Positions 44,827 through 54,003 of a DNA stretch of 64,000 nt are shown here, in pieces (positions within the stretch are counted from its first letter, which is position 1; each line of letters begins with the position of its first letter). The DNA is from Streptomyces toyocaensis (lineage in GTDB: Bacteria; Actinomycetota; Actinomycetes; Streptomycetales; Streptomycetaceae). The position numbers and the translations under genes are program-made. The stretch covers positions 62,001 to 126,000 of the forward strand of contig NZ_JFCB01000021.1 of assembly GCF_000725125.1 (NCBI RefSeq). The letters are read 5' to 3'. Below the pieces are notes generated by a model. The model was not told the origin of the DNA. It did not search any database and saw only the letters and a program-made list of their open reading frames with translations.

Positions 44827-45546
44827 ATGAACACGAGAAGACGAGCGGCTCTCGCGATCGGCGCGCTGGTGGCTCCCCTGCTCGCCGTCAGCCTCCCGGC
44901 GAGCACGGCCGGCGCCCACGGCTGGGTGACCTCGCCCGCGAGCCGGCAGGACCAGTGCGCCACCGGAGTCGTCGACTGCGGCCAGATCAAGTACGAGCCG
45001 CAGAGCGTCGAGGGACCGAAGGGCCTGCGCAGCTGCAGTGGCGGCAACACCGAGTTCGCCGAGCTCGACGACGACAGCAAGGGCTGGCGGGTCACCCCGG
45101 TCGGCAGCACGTACACCTTCAACTGGCACCACACGGCGCGGCATGCCACCGACACCTGGCAGTACTTCATCGGCAACACGAAGATCGCCGAGTTCGACGG
45201 CCACGGCGCGCAGCCCCCGGCGGATGTCAGCCACCAGGTGAACTTCGGCGGCCTCACCGGCCGTCAGAAGGTGCTCGCCGTCTGGAACGTGGCGGACACC
45301 GCCAACGCCTTCTACTCCTGTATCGACGTCAACATCGGCGGCGGTGACGGCGGCGGCGGTGACGGCGGCGGTGACGGCGAGCCGGGCGACTGCACCGCAC
45401 CGGTCTGGAACGCCGGAAGCGTCTATACCGGCGGCGACACCGTCTCCCACGAGGGCCGCACCTGGCGCGCCAAGTGGTGGGTGACGGGCGAGGAGCCCGG
45501 CACCACCGGTGAATGGGGCGTCTGGGAAGACCTCGGCGCCTGCTGA
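44827..45546 (+). CDS. AA10 lytic polysaccharide monooxygenase with CBM5/12 (chitin-active)
   Basis: 239-aa secreted protein. The signal peptide is cut before His31 (AGA|HGWVTSPASRQ), which becomes the N-terminal copper-binding His; the second copper His is His106 in TARHATDTWQYF. A poly-Gly/Asp linker (about residues 172-188) leads to a CBM5/12-type module (APVWNAGSVYTGGDTVSHEG). Oxidatively breaks crystalline chitin, preparing it for chitinases and the GH3 enzyme. Preceded by the double DasR-like site. Confidence 0.93.
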   Translation: MNTRRRAALAIGALVAPLLAVSLPASTAGAHGWVTSPASRQDQCATGVVDCGQIKYEPQSVEGPKGLRSCSGGNTEFAELDDDSKGWRVTPVGSTYTFNWHHTARHATDTWQYFIGNTKIAEFDGHGAQPPADVSHQVNFGGLTGRQKVLAVWNVADTANAFYSCIDVNIGGGDGGGGDGGGDGEPGDCTAPVWNAGSVYTGGDTVSHEGRTWRAKWWVTGEEPGTTGEWGVWEDLGAC

Positions 45547-45611
45547 TCCGGCGGCGGAACGCGCTTCGTGTCCGGCGGTCCCCGGGCCCGCCGCCAGGAA
45601 TCGGGCGTCGC

Positions 45612-46247
45612 TCAGCTGTCCGTGCGGATCACCACGACCAGGGTGCGCGGACCGTGCACCCCCTCGACGCGCTCCAGTTCGATGTCGGAGGTGGCCGACG
45701 GGCCGCTGATCAGCGTGGTCGGGCGTTCCGGGACCAGCCGGGCGACCGCCTCCGGCACTCCGGGCACCACTGACGACAGGTCGACGACGCAGACGTGCAG
45801 GTCGGGGACGAGGGACAGGGCGCGCCGGCCCTGTCCGGGGCCTCCGTCGAGGAAGATCGTGCCGGTCTCCGCGCAGCCGGCCGCGGACGCGGTGACCACG
45901 CCGTCCAGTTCGCCGAGCCGACGGGCCGGGACGGCCGGGGAGTCCCACTGGACCTCGCCGTCGTAGCCGGCGAGCCAGGCCGCGTCCAGGTCGGCCGGCG
46001 CGCCGGCCCGGCGCACCCCGTGCTCGTGGAGCGCGTCGGCGATCACGGCCGGGGCGCGGTCGGTGGTGCAGGTGCGCACCTGGGCCTTGTAGTCGGCCAG
46101 ACGGTCCACGAAGAGCGCGAGCCGTTCGTCGTCGGGCAGCGTGCGGCCCGTGCGGTACGCGCGGGGGACCGTCACCTCCGCCGGGCGGGCGAGGGTGAGG
46201 GCGTCCCGGACGCGTCCGAGCACCGTCTCGCGTGCGGTCGTGGTCAC
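45612..46247 (-). CDS. lutC: LutC-like LUD-domain lactate utilisation protein
   Basis: 211-aa LUD-domain protein with ASAAGCAETGTIFLDGG and LVVVIRTDS at the C-terminus. Together with LutA and LutB it forms the iron-sulfur L-lactate oxidase complex. GTG at 46247 overlaps the lutB stop (GTGA). Last gene of lutABC. Confidence 0.9.
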   Translation of the reverse strand: MTTTARETVLGRVRDALTLARPAEVTVPRAYRTGRTLPDDERLALFVDRLADYKAQVRTCTTDRAPAVIADALHEHGVRRAGAPADLDAAWLAGYDGEVQWDSPAVPARRLGELDGVVTASAAGCAETGTIFLDGGPGQGRRALSLVPDLHVCVVDLSSVVPGVPEAVARLVPERPTTLISGPSATSDIELERVEGVHGPRTLVVVIRTDS

Positions 46248-47797
46248 CGGTTCTCCTCCTGGTGGGGGTGGTCTGCGGTCCGGGCGCCCTCCTCGGCTGC
46301 GGCCCGCAGGGTGGCCTCGCCCTCCTCGGACGCCAGCCAGTCGCGGAAGGTACGCCTGGGCGGAGCCGGGACGTCCCGGCTGTCGGTCCAGCCGTCGAAC
46401 GGTGCCGGGAGGCGGGAGATCTTCCGGTCCCGCCCTGCCACCAGCCGGCCGCCGGGGCCGGCGGCCCTCTGCGCGGCCGTGAACAGACGGGGCCGCTTCA
46501 TCACCGAGGCGGCCGCCTTCATCGCCAGCTTCTCCACGGTGGTGTCGGCCTGCTCGGTGTGCTGGTGCCGCAGCTCCACCAGGAGCGACGGGATGTCGAT
46601 CTTCACCGGGCAGGCGTCGAAGCAGGCGCCGCACAGGCTGGAGGCGAACGGCAGCGAACTGTTCGGGTCGTTCTTCGCGGCGTGCATCCCGGCGAGCTGC
46701 GGGGTGAGCACGGCGCCGATGGGTCCGGGGTACGTCGACCCGTAGGCATGGCCGCCGGCCCGCTCGTACACCGGACAGACGTTGAGGCAGGCGGAGCAGC
46801 GGATGCAGTTGAGCGCCTCGCGCCCGATCCGGTCGGCGAGCGCTGCCGTGCGCCCGTTGTCGAGGAGCACCAGGTGGAACGTCTGCGGGCCGTCCCCCGG
46901 GGTCACACCGGTCCACAACGAGGTGTACGGGTTCATCCGCTCACCGGTGGAGGAGCGCGGCAGCAGTTGCAGGAAGACTTCCAGGTCCTGGTAGCGCGGC
47001 AGCACCTTCTCGATCCCCATGACGGTGATCAGGGTGTCCGGCATGGTCAGGCACATGCGTCCGTTGCCCTCGGACTCGACCACCGAGAGCGTGCCGGTCT
47101 CGGCGATGCCGAAGTTGGCGCCCGAGACGGCCACCGGAACCGTCATGAACTTCTCCCGGAGATAGGCCCGGGCCGCGGCCGCCAGATGGGCCGGCACGGA
47201 GTCGAGACCGGGGTCCACGCCCGGGATGGCGGCGCGGAAGATGTCCCTGACCTCGTGCCGGTTGCGGTGGATCGCCGGAACCAGGATGTGCGACGGCTTG
47301 TCGTCCGCGAGCTGCACGATCAGCTCGGCGAGGTCGGTCTCGTACGCGGTGACGCCCCGGCCCGCGAGGTGTTCGTTGAGGCCGATCTCCTGGGTCGCCA
47401 TCGACTTGACCTTGATGACCTCGTCGCTTCCGGTCTCCTCGACGAGCCGGGTGACGATCTCGTTGGCCTCGGCGCCGTCACGCGCCCAGTGGACGGTGCC
47501 GCCGTGCTCGACGACCTTGCGTTCCAGCTGTTCGAGCAACTCGGGCAGCCGGTTCATGGTGTCCGTCTTGATCGCCGCGCCGGCGTCGCGCAGCCGCTCC
47601 CAGTCGGGCAGTTCACCGGTCACGTCGAGCCGCTTGCCGCGGATGGTACGGGTGGCCTTGCGGAGGTTGCCGCGCAGCTGCTCGTTGCGCAGCTCGTCGT
47701 GGGCGGCCGCGGGAAACGTGTGCTCACCGCGCAGGTTGCCGGTCCCGTAGGGGGAGCGGGGTGGGACGGCGGGCATGCCGAGGAAGGTGCTGCTCAT
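46244..47797 (-). CDS. lutB: LutB-like iron-sulfur lactate utilisation protein
   Basis: 517-aa protein: an N-terminal LUD domain (KSMATQEIGLNEHL, GIAETGTLSVVESEGNGR), then two 4Fe-4S clusters (CIRCSACLNVCPVYE and CGACFDACPVKIDIP), and a variable C-terminus. Electron-transfer core of the L-lactate oxidation complex. ATG at 47797 overlaps the lutA stop. Confidence 0.93.
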   Translation of the reverse strand: MSSTFLGMPAVPPRSPYGTGNLRGEHTFPAAAHDELRNEQLRGNLRKATRTIRGKRLDVTGELPDWERLRDAGAAIKTDTMNRLPELLEQLERKVVEHGGTVHWARDGAEANEIVTRLVEETGSDEVIKVKSMATQEIGLNEHLAGRGVTAYETDLAELIVQLADDKPSHILVPAIHRNRHEVRDIFRAAIPGVDPGLDSVPAHLAAAARAYLREKFMTVPVAVSGANFGIAETGTLSVVESEGNGRMCLTMPDTLITVMGIEKVLPRYQDLEVFLQLLPRSSTGERMNPYTSLWTGVTPGDGPQTFHLVLLDNGRTAALADRIGREALNCIRCSACLNVCPVYERAGGHAYGSTYPGPIGAVLTPQLAGMHAAKNDPNSSLPFASSLCGACFDACPVKIDIPSLLVELRHQHTEQADTTVEKLAMKAAASVMKRPRLFTAAQRAAGPGGRLVAGRDRKISRLPAPFDGWTDSRDVPAPPRRTFRDWLASEEGEATLRAAAEEGARTADHPHQEENR

Positions 47798-48570
47798 CGG
47801 GCGGCGGCCTCCGTCTCCGGAAGTGTGCAGGGTGAGGTGCGGGTGGAGGCGAGGATCTGCGCGAGGTGCAGGGTGCGGGTCCCGGCCTTGATGCGGGACA
47901 GGCCGCCGCCGATGTGCATCAGGCAGGACGAGTCGCCGGCCGTGCACACGTCCGCCCCCGTGGACAGCACGTCGCGGACCTTGTCCTGGAGCATGGCGGT
48001 GGACGTGTCCGCGTTCTTGACCGCGAACGTGCCGCCGAATCCGCAGCAGGCGTCGGCCTCCGGCAGCTCCACCAGGTCGATGCCGTCGACCGCGTGCAGC
48101 AGGCGCAGCGGTTTGTCCCCCACCCGCAGCATGCGCAGCGAGTGGCAGGTGGGGTGGTAGGTCACCCGGTACGGGAACCAGGCGCCGACGTCGGTCACGC
48201 CGAGCACGTCGACGAGGAGCTCCGACAGCTCGTAGGTCTTGGCCTCGACGGCGGTGACGGCGTCGGCCAGTGCCGCGTCCCCGTACCGTTCGGCGACGAT
48301 CCGGTGCTGGTGACGCACCGAGCCCGCGCAGGAACCGGACGGCATGACCACGGCCTCGATCGACGGGTCGCCGAACTGCTCGGCGAAGCCGCGCACCAGG
48401 GGGACCGGTTCACGTTGGTATCCGGTATTGACGTGCATCTGACCGCAGCACGTCTGCTCCGGCGGAAACACCACGTGGTGGCCCAGCCGGGTGAGCAGCA
48501 CGGCGGTCGCCTTCACCGCGTCGGGGAACAGCGTGTCCCCCAGACAGGTGGCGAAGAGTCCGATGCGCAT
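47794..48570 (-). CDS. lutA: LutA-like Cys-rich (CCG) lactate utilisation protein
   Basis: 258-aa protein with the two CCG-type cysteine-rich domains: TCCGQMHVNTGY, then HPTCHSLR and ACCGFGGTFAVK. GlpC/heterodisulfide-reductase-like subunit of the L-lactate oxidation complex. Start ATG 48570 follows GGGAGGCTCC. First gene of the leftward operon, divergent from the permease, with the two operators between them. Confidence 0.93.
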   Translation of the reverse strand: MRIGLFATCLGDTLFPDAVKATAVLLTRLGHHVVFPPEQTCCGQMHVNTGYQREPVPLVRGFAEQFGDPSIEAVVMPSGSCAGSVRHQHRIVAERYGDAALADAVTAVEAKTYELSELLVDVLGVTDVGAWFPYRVTYHPTCHSLRMLRVGDKPLRLLHAVDGIDLVELPEADACCGFGGTFAVKNADTSTAMLQDKVRDVLSTGADVCTAGDSSCLMHIGGGLSRIKAGTRTLHLAQILASTRTSPCTLPETEAAAR

Positions 48571-48582
48571 GGAGCCTCCCTT

Positions 48583-48600
48583 GTTCGGTCCGACCATATT
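48583..48600. promoter_or_regulatory. LldR/GntR operator 1 (GTTCGGTCCGACCATATT)
   Basis: First of two near-identical 18-bp direct repeats, containing GGTCCGACC, a FadR-subfamily lactate-regulator type half-symmetric core. It overlaps a TAATAT-like -10 for lutA on the minus strand. Confidence 0.8.
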
Positions 48601-48626
48601 AGGCACCGACCCTTCTGTCTGCCACA

Positions 48627-48671
48627 GTTCGGTCCGACCTTATTGACATGTGAGGTCATCGGTGTCCTACT
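48627..48671 (+). promoter_or_regulatory. Lactate permease promoter with operator 2
   Basis: The second repeat GTTCGGTCCGACCTTATT (48627-48644, 44 bp from the first) runs into a consensus -35 TTGACA (48643-48648), with CCTACT (48666-48671) 17 bp further as -10. Repressor on the repeat would block the permease promoter. Confidence 0.75.
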
Positions 48672-48810
48672 GATGCCCGCTTCAGCAGCGGCAGGGGCAC
48701 GCACGGGCCTGACGGAACGGGACACCGGCGGGGCACGCGCACGGCCGCCCGGAACACGGACACCGGCGGTAACGGCCCCGCGACCGCGGTACTCAAGGAG
48801 GAGCACGTAC

Positions 48811-50484
48811 GTGATCACAGCGCAACCGGCCGTCCTCGCGGCCTACACCCCTGACGTGACCGCCGTCGGGGACAGTCTCACCGCCACCGCCCTGCTCGGT
48901 CTTGTGCCCCTCGCGGTCTTCTTCCTGCTGCTGATGGCGGCCAGGCGCCCGGCGCTCCAGTCGGCGCTCGGAGCCCTGATCACCGCCCTGTCGATCGCGG
49001 TGCTCGGCTACGGGATGCCGGTCGGGCTCAGCGTCCTGTCCGCCACCCAGGGCCTGGTCTTCGGCCTGTTCCCGGTGATGCTGATCGTCGTCGCCGCCAT
49101 CTGGTTCTACGAACTCACCGTCGTCAGCAACCGGTTCGAAGACCTGCGCCGCTCGTTCAGCGCCGTCGGCCGCGGCGACCTGCGCATCCAGGCGATGCTC
49201 ATCGCCTTCTGCTTCGGCGGCCTCCTGGAGGCACTCGCCGGATTCGGCGCCCCCGTCGCCATCACCGCCGCGATGCTCATGGCGATCGGCCTGCCGAAGC
49301 TCAAGGCGGCCGTGACGGTCCTGGTCGCCAACACGGCACCCGTCGCCTTCGGCGCCATGGCCATCCCGATCACCACGGCCGGCAACCTCACCGGCATCGC
49401 GCCCGAGGAGATCGCCGCCGTCGTCGGCCGGCAGACACCGCTGCTCGCGCTCTTCGTCCCGATGCTGCTGCTCTTCCTCGTCGACGGCACCCGCGGCATC
49501 CGGCAGCTGTGGCCCATCGCCCTGGTCACCGGACTCGTCTTCGCCGTGGCCCAGTTCTGGTGCGCGTCCCACTTCGCGTACGAACTCACCGACGTGGTCT
49601 CCGCGCTGGCCGGCTTCGCGGCCGCGGTGATCATGCTGCGGTTCTGGGCGCCGAAGACCCCCGACGACCAGCGCTCCCAGGTCGAGGCAGAGCCGCTGAC
49701 CCCGCGCCGGGTCGGCCTGGCCGTCCTGCCGTACGTCCTGGTGATCGCGGTCTTCGCGCTGGCCAAGCTCAAGGCCGGCGGACTCGACGTCCCCGCGCTG
49801 CTCGGCCGGTTCAAGATCGAACTCCAGTGGCCCGGCCTGTACGGCAACCTGGTGGCCGGCGACGGCTCCCCTTCCGCCAGTGCGGTCTACAAGCTGGAGA
49901 TCCTCGGCAATCCCGGCACCCTGCTGATCGTCTCCGGCCTGCTGGTGACGCTCGTGTACAGCCTCATGAGCGACGGCGACCGGTTCCCGATGTCCGCCCG
50001 CACCGGCCTGCTCGCCGCGGGCCGGACCCTGAAGAACATGCGTACGGCCATAGCCACGGTCGCCACCGTGCTCGCGCTGAGCTACGTCATGAACCAGTCC
50101 GGCCAGACCGTCGCCATCGGCACCTGGCTCGCCGCGGTCGGCGGGATCTTCGCCCTGCTTTCCCCCGCCCTCGGTTGGCTCGGCACCGCCGTGACCGGCT
50201 CGGACACCTCCGCCAATGCCCTGTTCGCCACGCTCCAGCAGACCGCGGGCAAGAGCGCGGGCATCGACCCCACCCTGCTGGTGGCCGCGAACACCTCGGG
50301 CGGCGTGGTCGGCAAGCTGGTCAGCCCGCAGAACCTGACCATCGCGGCGACCGCGGTGGGAGAGCCGGGCTCCGAGCGGATCCTGCTGCGCAAGGTCGTC
50401 GGGTACAGCGTCGTGATGCTGGCGGCGTTGGGACTGCTGGTCTACCTGCAGTCGCTGCCCGTCCTGTCCTGGATGCTGCCGTAG
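48811..50484 (+). CDS. lldP: L-lactate permease (LctP family)
   Basis: 557-aa membrane protein with about 13-14 hydrophobic segments. LctP hallmarks are GGLLEALAGFGAPVAIT, the middle block NTAPVAFGAMAIPI and the late block TGSDTSANALFATLQ. Proton-coupled uptake of lactate/glycolate. GTG 48811 follows AAGGAGGAGCACGTAC. Divergent from lutABC and opposite the GntR gene, forming a self-contained lactate locus. Confidence 0.93.
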   Translation: MITAQPAVLAAYTPDVTAVGDSLTATALLGLVPLAVFFLLLMAARRPALQSALGALITALSIAVLGYGMPVGLSVLSATQGLVFGLFPVMLIVVAAIWFYELTVVSNRFEDLRRSFSAVGRGDLRIQAMLIAFCFGGLLEALAGFGAPVAITAAMLMAIGLPKLKAAVTVLVANTAPVAFGAMAIPITTAGNLTGIAPEEIAAVVGRQTPLLALFVPMLLLFLVDGTRGIRQLWPIALVTGLVFAVAQFWCASHFAYELTDVVSALAGFAAAVIMLRFWAPKTPDDQRSQVEAEPLTPRRVGLAVLPYVLVIAVFALAKLKAGGLDVPALLGRFKIELQWPGLYGNLVAGDGSPSASAVYKLEILGNPGTLLIVSGLLVTLVYSLMSDGDRFPMSARTGLLAAGRTLKNMRTAIATVATVLALSYVMNQSGQTVAIGTWLAAVGGIFALLSPALGWLGTAVTGSDTSANALFATLQQTAGKSAGIDPTLLVAANTSGGVVGKLVSPQNLTIAATAVGEPGSERILLRKVVGYSVVMLAALGLLVYLQSLPVLSWMLP

Positions 50485-50507
50485 GGGCGGACACCCGAAA
50501 ACCGCGC

Positions 50508-50548
50508 GCGGGGGTGGTACCGGGCCGCTCGCCCGGTTCCACCCCCGC
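50508..50548. terminator. Bidirectional terminator hairpin
   Basis: GCGGGGGTGG-TACCGGGC, loop CGCTC, GCCCGGT-TCCACCCCCGC between the convergent permease and GntR genes. Confidence 0.85.
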
Positions 50549-50584
50549 TCGACGCACCGTGGCCGTCGGCCCTCGCCACCGCGA

Positions 50585-51328
50585 CTACTGCCCGGCGGAC
50601 CCCGGCTGCTGGTCGTCGACCAGGGTGCCGTGGAAGCCGCGGATGTGCCTCTCGACCAGATCGGCCGCCGCCGTGCCCTCGCCCTCCCGTACCAGACGCA
50701 GAAGTTCGGCGTGTTCGTCGTTCAGGGAGCCCGACGCGGCCGGCCAGTCCTCGACCGCCTCCAGGGCACGCAGGATCAGCGGCCGCACGGACTCGCGCAC
50801 CGCCGAGGTCAGGGTGGACGTCAGCCGGTTGCCGGAGCTGCGGGCGATCAGGACGTGGAAACGGGTGTCGAGGTCGTTGAACTCCGCGACCTCCACGCCG
50901 GGGGCCCGCATACGCCACAGCAAGGTCTCCGCCTCCTCGATGTCCTCCGGCGAGGCGTGCCCGGCCGCGGCCTGGAAGCTGGAACGTTCCAACGTGACCC
51001 GAGCCTCCAGCACGTCCTCGAGGCTGTAGCTGCCCAGCGCGAAGTGCAGCCGCAGCAGTCTGCCGAGCGCGTCGTCGGGGTGCCGCACGATCCGCGCCCC
51101 GGCGTCCGGTCCCCGGCCGGACTGGGCGACCAGCACGCCGATCGTCTCCAGCACGCGCAGCGCCTCACGCAGAGCGGACCTGCTGACCCCGAGCACGGGC
51201 GCCAACTCCCGTTCGGGCGGCAGCCGGTCACCGGCCTTGAGCTCGCCTGCCAGCACCCGCGCCTCGATGGTCTCCAGCACGAGTTCATGGGTGCGGGACT
51301 GCCGGACGGGCTCCCACTCGACGGACAT
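50585..51328 (-). CDS. GntR/FadR-family lactate regulator (LldR/LutR-like)
   Basis: 247-aa regulator: winged helix (residues about 10-75, with RLPPERELAPVLGVSRSALREALRVLE) and an FCD effector domain with putative metal/ligand residues in EFNDLDTRFHVLIARSSGN and NDEHAELL. Start ATG 51328 follows GGGAGGAAGTGCGTC. Its promoter region carries GGTCGGACC (51388-51396), the reverse of the GGTCCGACC core of both lut/lldP operators, so it very likely represses lutABC, lldP and itself. Confidence 0.9.
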   Translation of the reverse strand: MSVEWEPVRQSRTHELVLETIEARVLAGELKAGDRLPPERELAPVLGVSRSALREALRVLETIGVLVAQSGRGPDAGARIVRHPDDALGRLLRLHFALGSYSLEDVLEARVTLERSSFQAAAGHASPEDIEEAETLLWRMRAPGVEVAEFNDLDTRFHVLIARSSGNRLTSTLTSAVRESVRPLILRALEAVEDWPAASGSLNDEHAELLRLVREGEGTAAADLVERHIRGFHGTLVDDQQPGSAGQ

Positions 51329-51700
51329 GACGCACTTCCTCCCGGATAAAAGGCCCCTGAAAGCGACTATGTCACACATGCCATGTGGTCGGACCGGAAC
51401 CGTCACTCAGAGTATTCGCGCGGGCGGGTTCGGCGACGCTCGGTGTGTCACCAGTGGCCCCCGAGGCCGACGGTAAGGATCAGAACGATGTCATCACGCG
51501 CATCATGGTCGGCCTCCCCCGGACGTCAGGTGAGCGATGACGACGCCCTCGCCTGCACCTTGGTCCGGCATCGCATGTCGTCGGTCGCCGCATAGAGTGC
51601 TGTCGCGAGGGCGTCCACATCGTTCGTCGCACAACGATCTCGGGCACCCTCGTTCTCGTCTCCGCAGGCACCCCTTGGGCCACACCACCAGGAGGAACCG
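51329..51700. other. Intergenic region upstream of the lactate regulator
   Basis: 372 bp between divergent genes. It holds the GGTCGGACC operator (51388-51396) and the leader of the gene at 51701 (AGGAGGAA). Nothing else recognised. Confidence 0.6.
51388..51396. promoter_or_regulatory. LldR/GntR operator 3 (GGTCGGACC, inverted)
   Basis: Reverse complement of the core shared by the two lutA-lldP operators. About 60 bp upstream of the regulator start, in line with autoregulation. Confidence 0.7.
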
Positions 51701-52090
51701 GTGTCAGACCCGCTACCGCTCACCCCCGAGGAGAAGCTCGCCGATGCGAAGAAGCTGTTGAGCCTCCCGCGTATCGTCGTGATCTGCGGCTCCACCCGCT
51801 TCATGACCGAGATGAACGAGGCCGACCTGCGGGAGACCAAAGCCGGGAACATCGTCGTCAAACCGGGCTGTGACATGAAGTCGCCGCACGAACTTCGGTC
51901 CGATCCTGTCGAGGCCGAGGCGCTGAAGGCACGACTCGACGATCTGCACCGGGCGAAGATCCGCCTCGCTGATGAGGTGCTCGTAGTCGGCGACTACATC
52001 GGGGACAGCACCCGAGCCGAAATCGCCCACGCCCGGTCGCTGGGCAAGCCCGTGCGGTTCACGCACCCCGAAGTCGACCCTGCCGCCTGA
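51701..52090 (+). CDS. Small Rossmann-like protein, nucleoside 2-deoxyribosyltransferase-like fold
   Basis: 129-aa protein, GTG start with AGGAGGAA. VVICGSTRFMTEM near the N-terminus and LADEVLVVGDYIGDSTRAEIAHARSLGKPV near the C-terminus are the two hallmark regions of the nucleoside deoxyribosyltransferase-like superfamily. Members hydrolyse or transfer nucleoside/nucleotide bases, and many are phage- or accessory-encoded. No partner gene; the immediate downstream sequence is IS debris. The exact reaction cannot be named. Confidence 0.75.
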   Translation: MSDPLPLTPEEKLADAKKLLSLPRIVVICGSTRFMTEMNEADLRETKAGNIVVKPGCDMKSPHELRSDPVEAEALKARLDDLHRAKIRLADEVLVVGDYIGDSTRAEIAHARSLGKPVRFTHPEVDPAA

Positions 52091-52254
52091 CTGTCTCGCG
52101 GTGGCCTCGGCCGCCGCCCAGTCCGCACCCTCGGCAGGCATTCCTTGGAATTGACCGTCCAGGAGCTGTCCGGGCTAGCAGGTGACTGCTCCGTGCCGGG
52201 CTCGTTGACGGAGGCACGAGGCGGGGCGATCCGAGTGAGGCCGAGTGAGAACGC

Positions 52255-52400
52255 CTGCCACCGCTCCTGCCCGTCAGCACCAGGCGTTGCAGAGGTGGCG
52301 AGATCACCGGCAGGTGACCGACGGGATTCTTCACCGGGTCCGGACCGGATCCGCCGCCAGGGAACGCGACTCGGGACGGGCAGGCGCTCCGCGACGAGCC
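52255..52400 (+). pseudogene. IS5-family transposase N-terminal fragment
   Basis: Reads RWRDHRQVTDGILHRVRTG, nearly identical to the N-terminal block of the larger relic at 53179-53975 (RWRDHRQVINGILHRVRTG) but on the plus strand. Preceded in another frame by LLPVSTRRCR, so a frameshift is present. Too short to be active. Confidence 0.8.
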
Positions 52401-52425
52401 GGACAGCCTCTCGGACAAGGCCCAC

Positions 52426-52530
52426 GGCTAGGACTTGTCCGGCCGATCATGTGCGGAGCGGGACGATGCCAATCGCCGCGATGGTGGTACTGAGGAACGC
52501 ATGGCCGCGTCTGCCGTAACGGGCGGCAAC
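52426..52530 (-). pseudogene. IS5-family transposase C-terminal end with terminal inverted repeat
   Basis: The minus strand reads AARYGRRGHAFLSTTIAAIG...PLRT followed by a stop that lies inside the terminal repeat TGATCGGCCGGACA. Typical end of a Streptomyces IS5-like element. The repeat (52426-52456) has an inverted partner at 54718-54748. Confidence 0.75.
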
Positions 52531-52586
52531 GGCCACGTGCGAACCCAAGCACTGCTCTGCCCCGCATGCTGACCAGCGGAGACTAC

Positions 52587-53162
52587 ATGATGGGGTGCAT
52601 GAAGTCTCTCGCCGCGGCGGGCCTGCGGATCGTGGACGGGTGGACCGAGCCCGAAGGGCTCGTTCCCCCCATCGTCACCGGCCAGGCACCGAGCTGCCCT
52701 CCCGAGGAAGGGCGCGTCGAGGCCACGCTGGACGTCCTCGAGCCGAAGCTGCACGAGAAAGCGAACGCCGACTGGTACCGGCTGTCGGTCGAAGGAGGCC
52801 TCTTCTCCGAGACCGACCGCAGGTTCCTGCTCGCGCTCCAGCCCGACGAGAACCGCCTCGCCCGGTGGTACTGCGTCGAGCTGCAGAACGAGTGGGACGT
52901 CATGGGCAGAGGTGCTGCCGGACTGCTCGGCAGCGCACCCTGCCGCCCCGAGTTCCGCATGGTCTCGCTCGACGGGAACGTGCTGTGCTTCGCAACGACG
53001 TGGGAGCACGCGATCAGCACCTCCGTGCTGAAGGCGCCGCATCGTTCGCAGGTTCTCCGCCGGTGGGCCGAGGCGCTGACGGACGGCACGATGGACGACA
53101 TGGGCGAGCCGGACGAGCCGCCGCTGAGCGTCGCGGCACGCCGCTGGCTCGACCACCACTAG
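52587..53162 (+). CDS. Unknown protein, paralogue A (WDVMGRGAA family)
   Basis: 191-aa protein of no recognised family. Key stretches: MKSLAAAGLRIVDGW near the start, ADWYRLSVEGGLFSETDRRFL in the middle, then ELQNEWDVMGRGAAGLLG and EFRMVSLDGNVLCFATTWEH. It is clearly related to the protein at 54004-54594, with the same order of blocks. ATG 52587 was chosen for GCGGAG six bases upstream. No signal peptide or TM segment; probably cytosolic. Isolated between IS relics; no function proposed. Confidence 0.7.
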   Translation: MMGCMKSLAAAGLRIVDGWTEPEGLVPPIVTGQAPSCPPEEGRVEATLDVLEPKLHEKANADWYRLSVEGGLFSETDRRFLLALQPDENRLARWYCVELQNEWDVMGRGAAGLLGSAPCRPEFRMVSLDGNVLCFATTWEHAISTSVLKAPHRSQVLRRWAEALTDGTMDDMGEPDEPPLSVAARRWLDHH

Positions 53163-53178
53163 GAATCTGCCCGACTGC

Positions 53179-53975
53179 TCACATTCGGAGCCAGACAACA
53201 AGGGCTGCCACGTCGAAACCGGGTGGCCGTCCGCCGCGTGAGCCCTCGCGCAGGCGGAAAGCCTGGCTGTCACTCCTCTCCGGAACCGTGTGGCGGATGC
53301 CCCGCCGTCGCAGGTACTTGCGGACGGGGCCGTTGCTGTATGCCTTGTCGGCAGCGAGACCGGCCGGCTTCACACGTGGCCTGCCTGCGCCGCGTCTGGG
53401 GACGTGGATCTTCTCCAGCACGGCGATGAACTGGGTGCAATCGGCCCGGTGACCTGGAGTGACGATCAGGGACAGCGGACGGCAGCGTCCGTCCGCGCTC
53501 AGGTGGAGCTTGCCGGTGAACCCGACGCGTGAGCGGCCCAGGCCCTCACCTCCAGCACTACCTCCACCAGGCGGCCGACGAGCCACGGTGTCTCGTCCTG
53601 GTGTTCCCCCTCGTCGGCCCCCCTTGCGGAAGGTTCCGGAGGCGGATCGGTGCGGGCGCCGGCCGCATGCTGGTGCGCGCGCACGATGGTGGAGTCCACC
53701 GACATGTCCCAGTCGATCTCACCCGCCGCGTCGGCCGCGGCCTGGACCTGCTGGAGCAGCTGCTGCCAGATGCCCTCGCCCGACCACCGGCGGTGGCGTT
53801 CAGGGACCGTCTTCCACGGCCCGAACCGTTCGGGCAGGTCACGCCACTGCGCCCCGGTCCGCACCCGGTGCAGAATCCCGTTGATCACCTGCCGGTGATC
53901 CCGCCACCGGCCACAACGACCGTTGCTGACCGGCAGAACTGGCCGAACCTGCCGACCTCGCCGCCGGGAGACGTG
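53179..53975 (-). pseudogene. IS5-family transposase, two frames, internal deletion
   Basis: N-terminal part (frame of 53499-53975): WRDHRQVINGILHRVRTG, AQWRDLPERFGPWKTV, IDWDMSVDSTIVRAHQ (first catalytic Asp). C-terminal part (53586-53179): GFTGKLHLSADGRCRPL, LAADKAYSNGPVRKYL (second Asp), GGRPPGFD. The two-frame layout is normal for IS5 members using frameshifting, but GRPPGFD is followed directly by VAALVVWLRM-stop, so about 40-50 residues including the catalytic-Glu region are missing. Inactive. Confidence 0.85.
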
Positions 53976-54003
53976 GTCATCGGTCGAAACGGCTGACGGT
54001 CCC

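Larger units (their letters stand above)
52091..52586. other. Intergenic region occupied by IS5 debris
   Basis: Contains two transposase fragments in opposite orientations (listed separately) and no intact gene. Confidence 0.7.
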
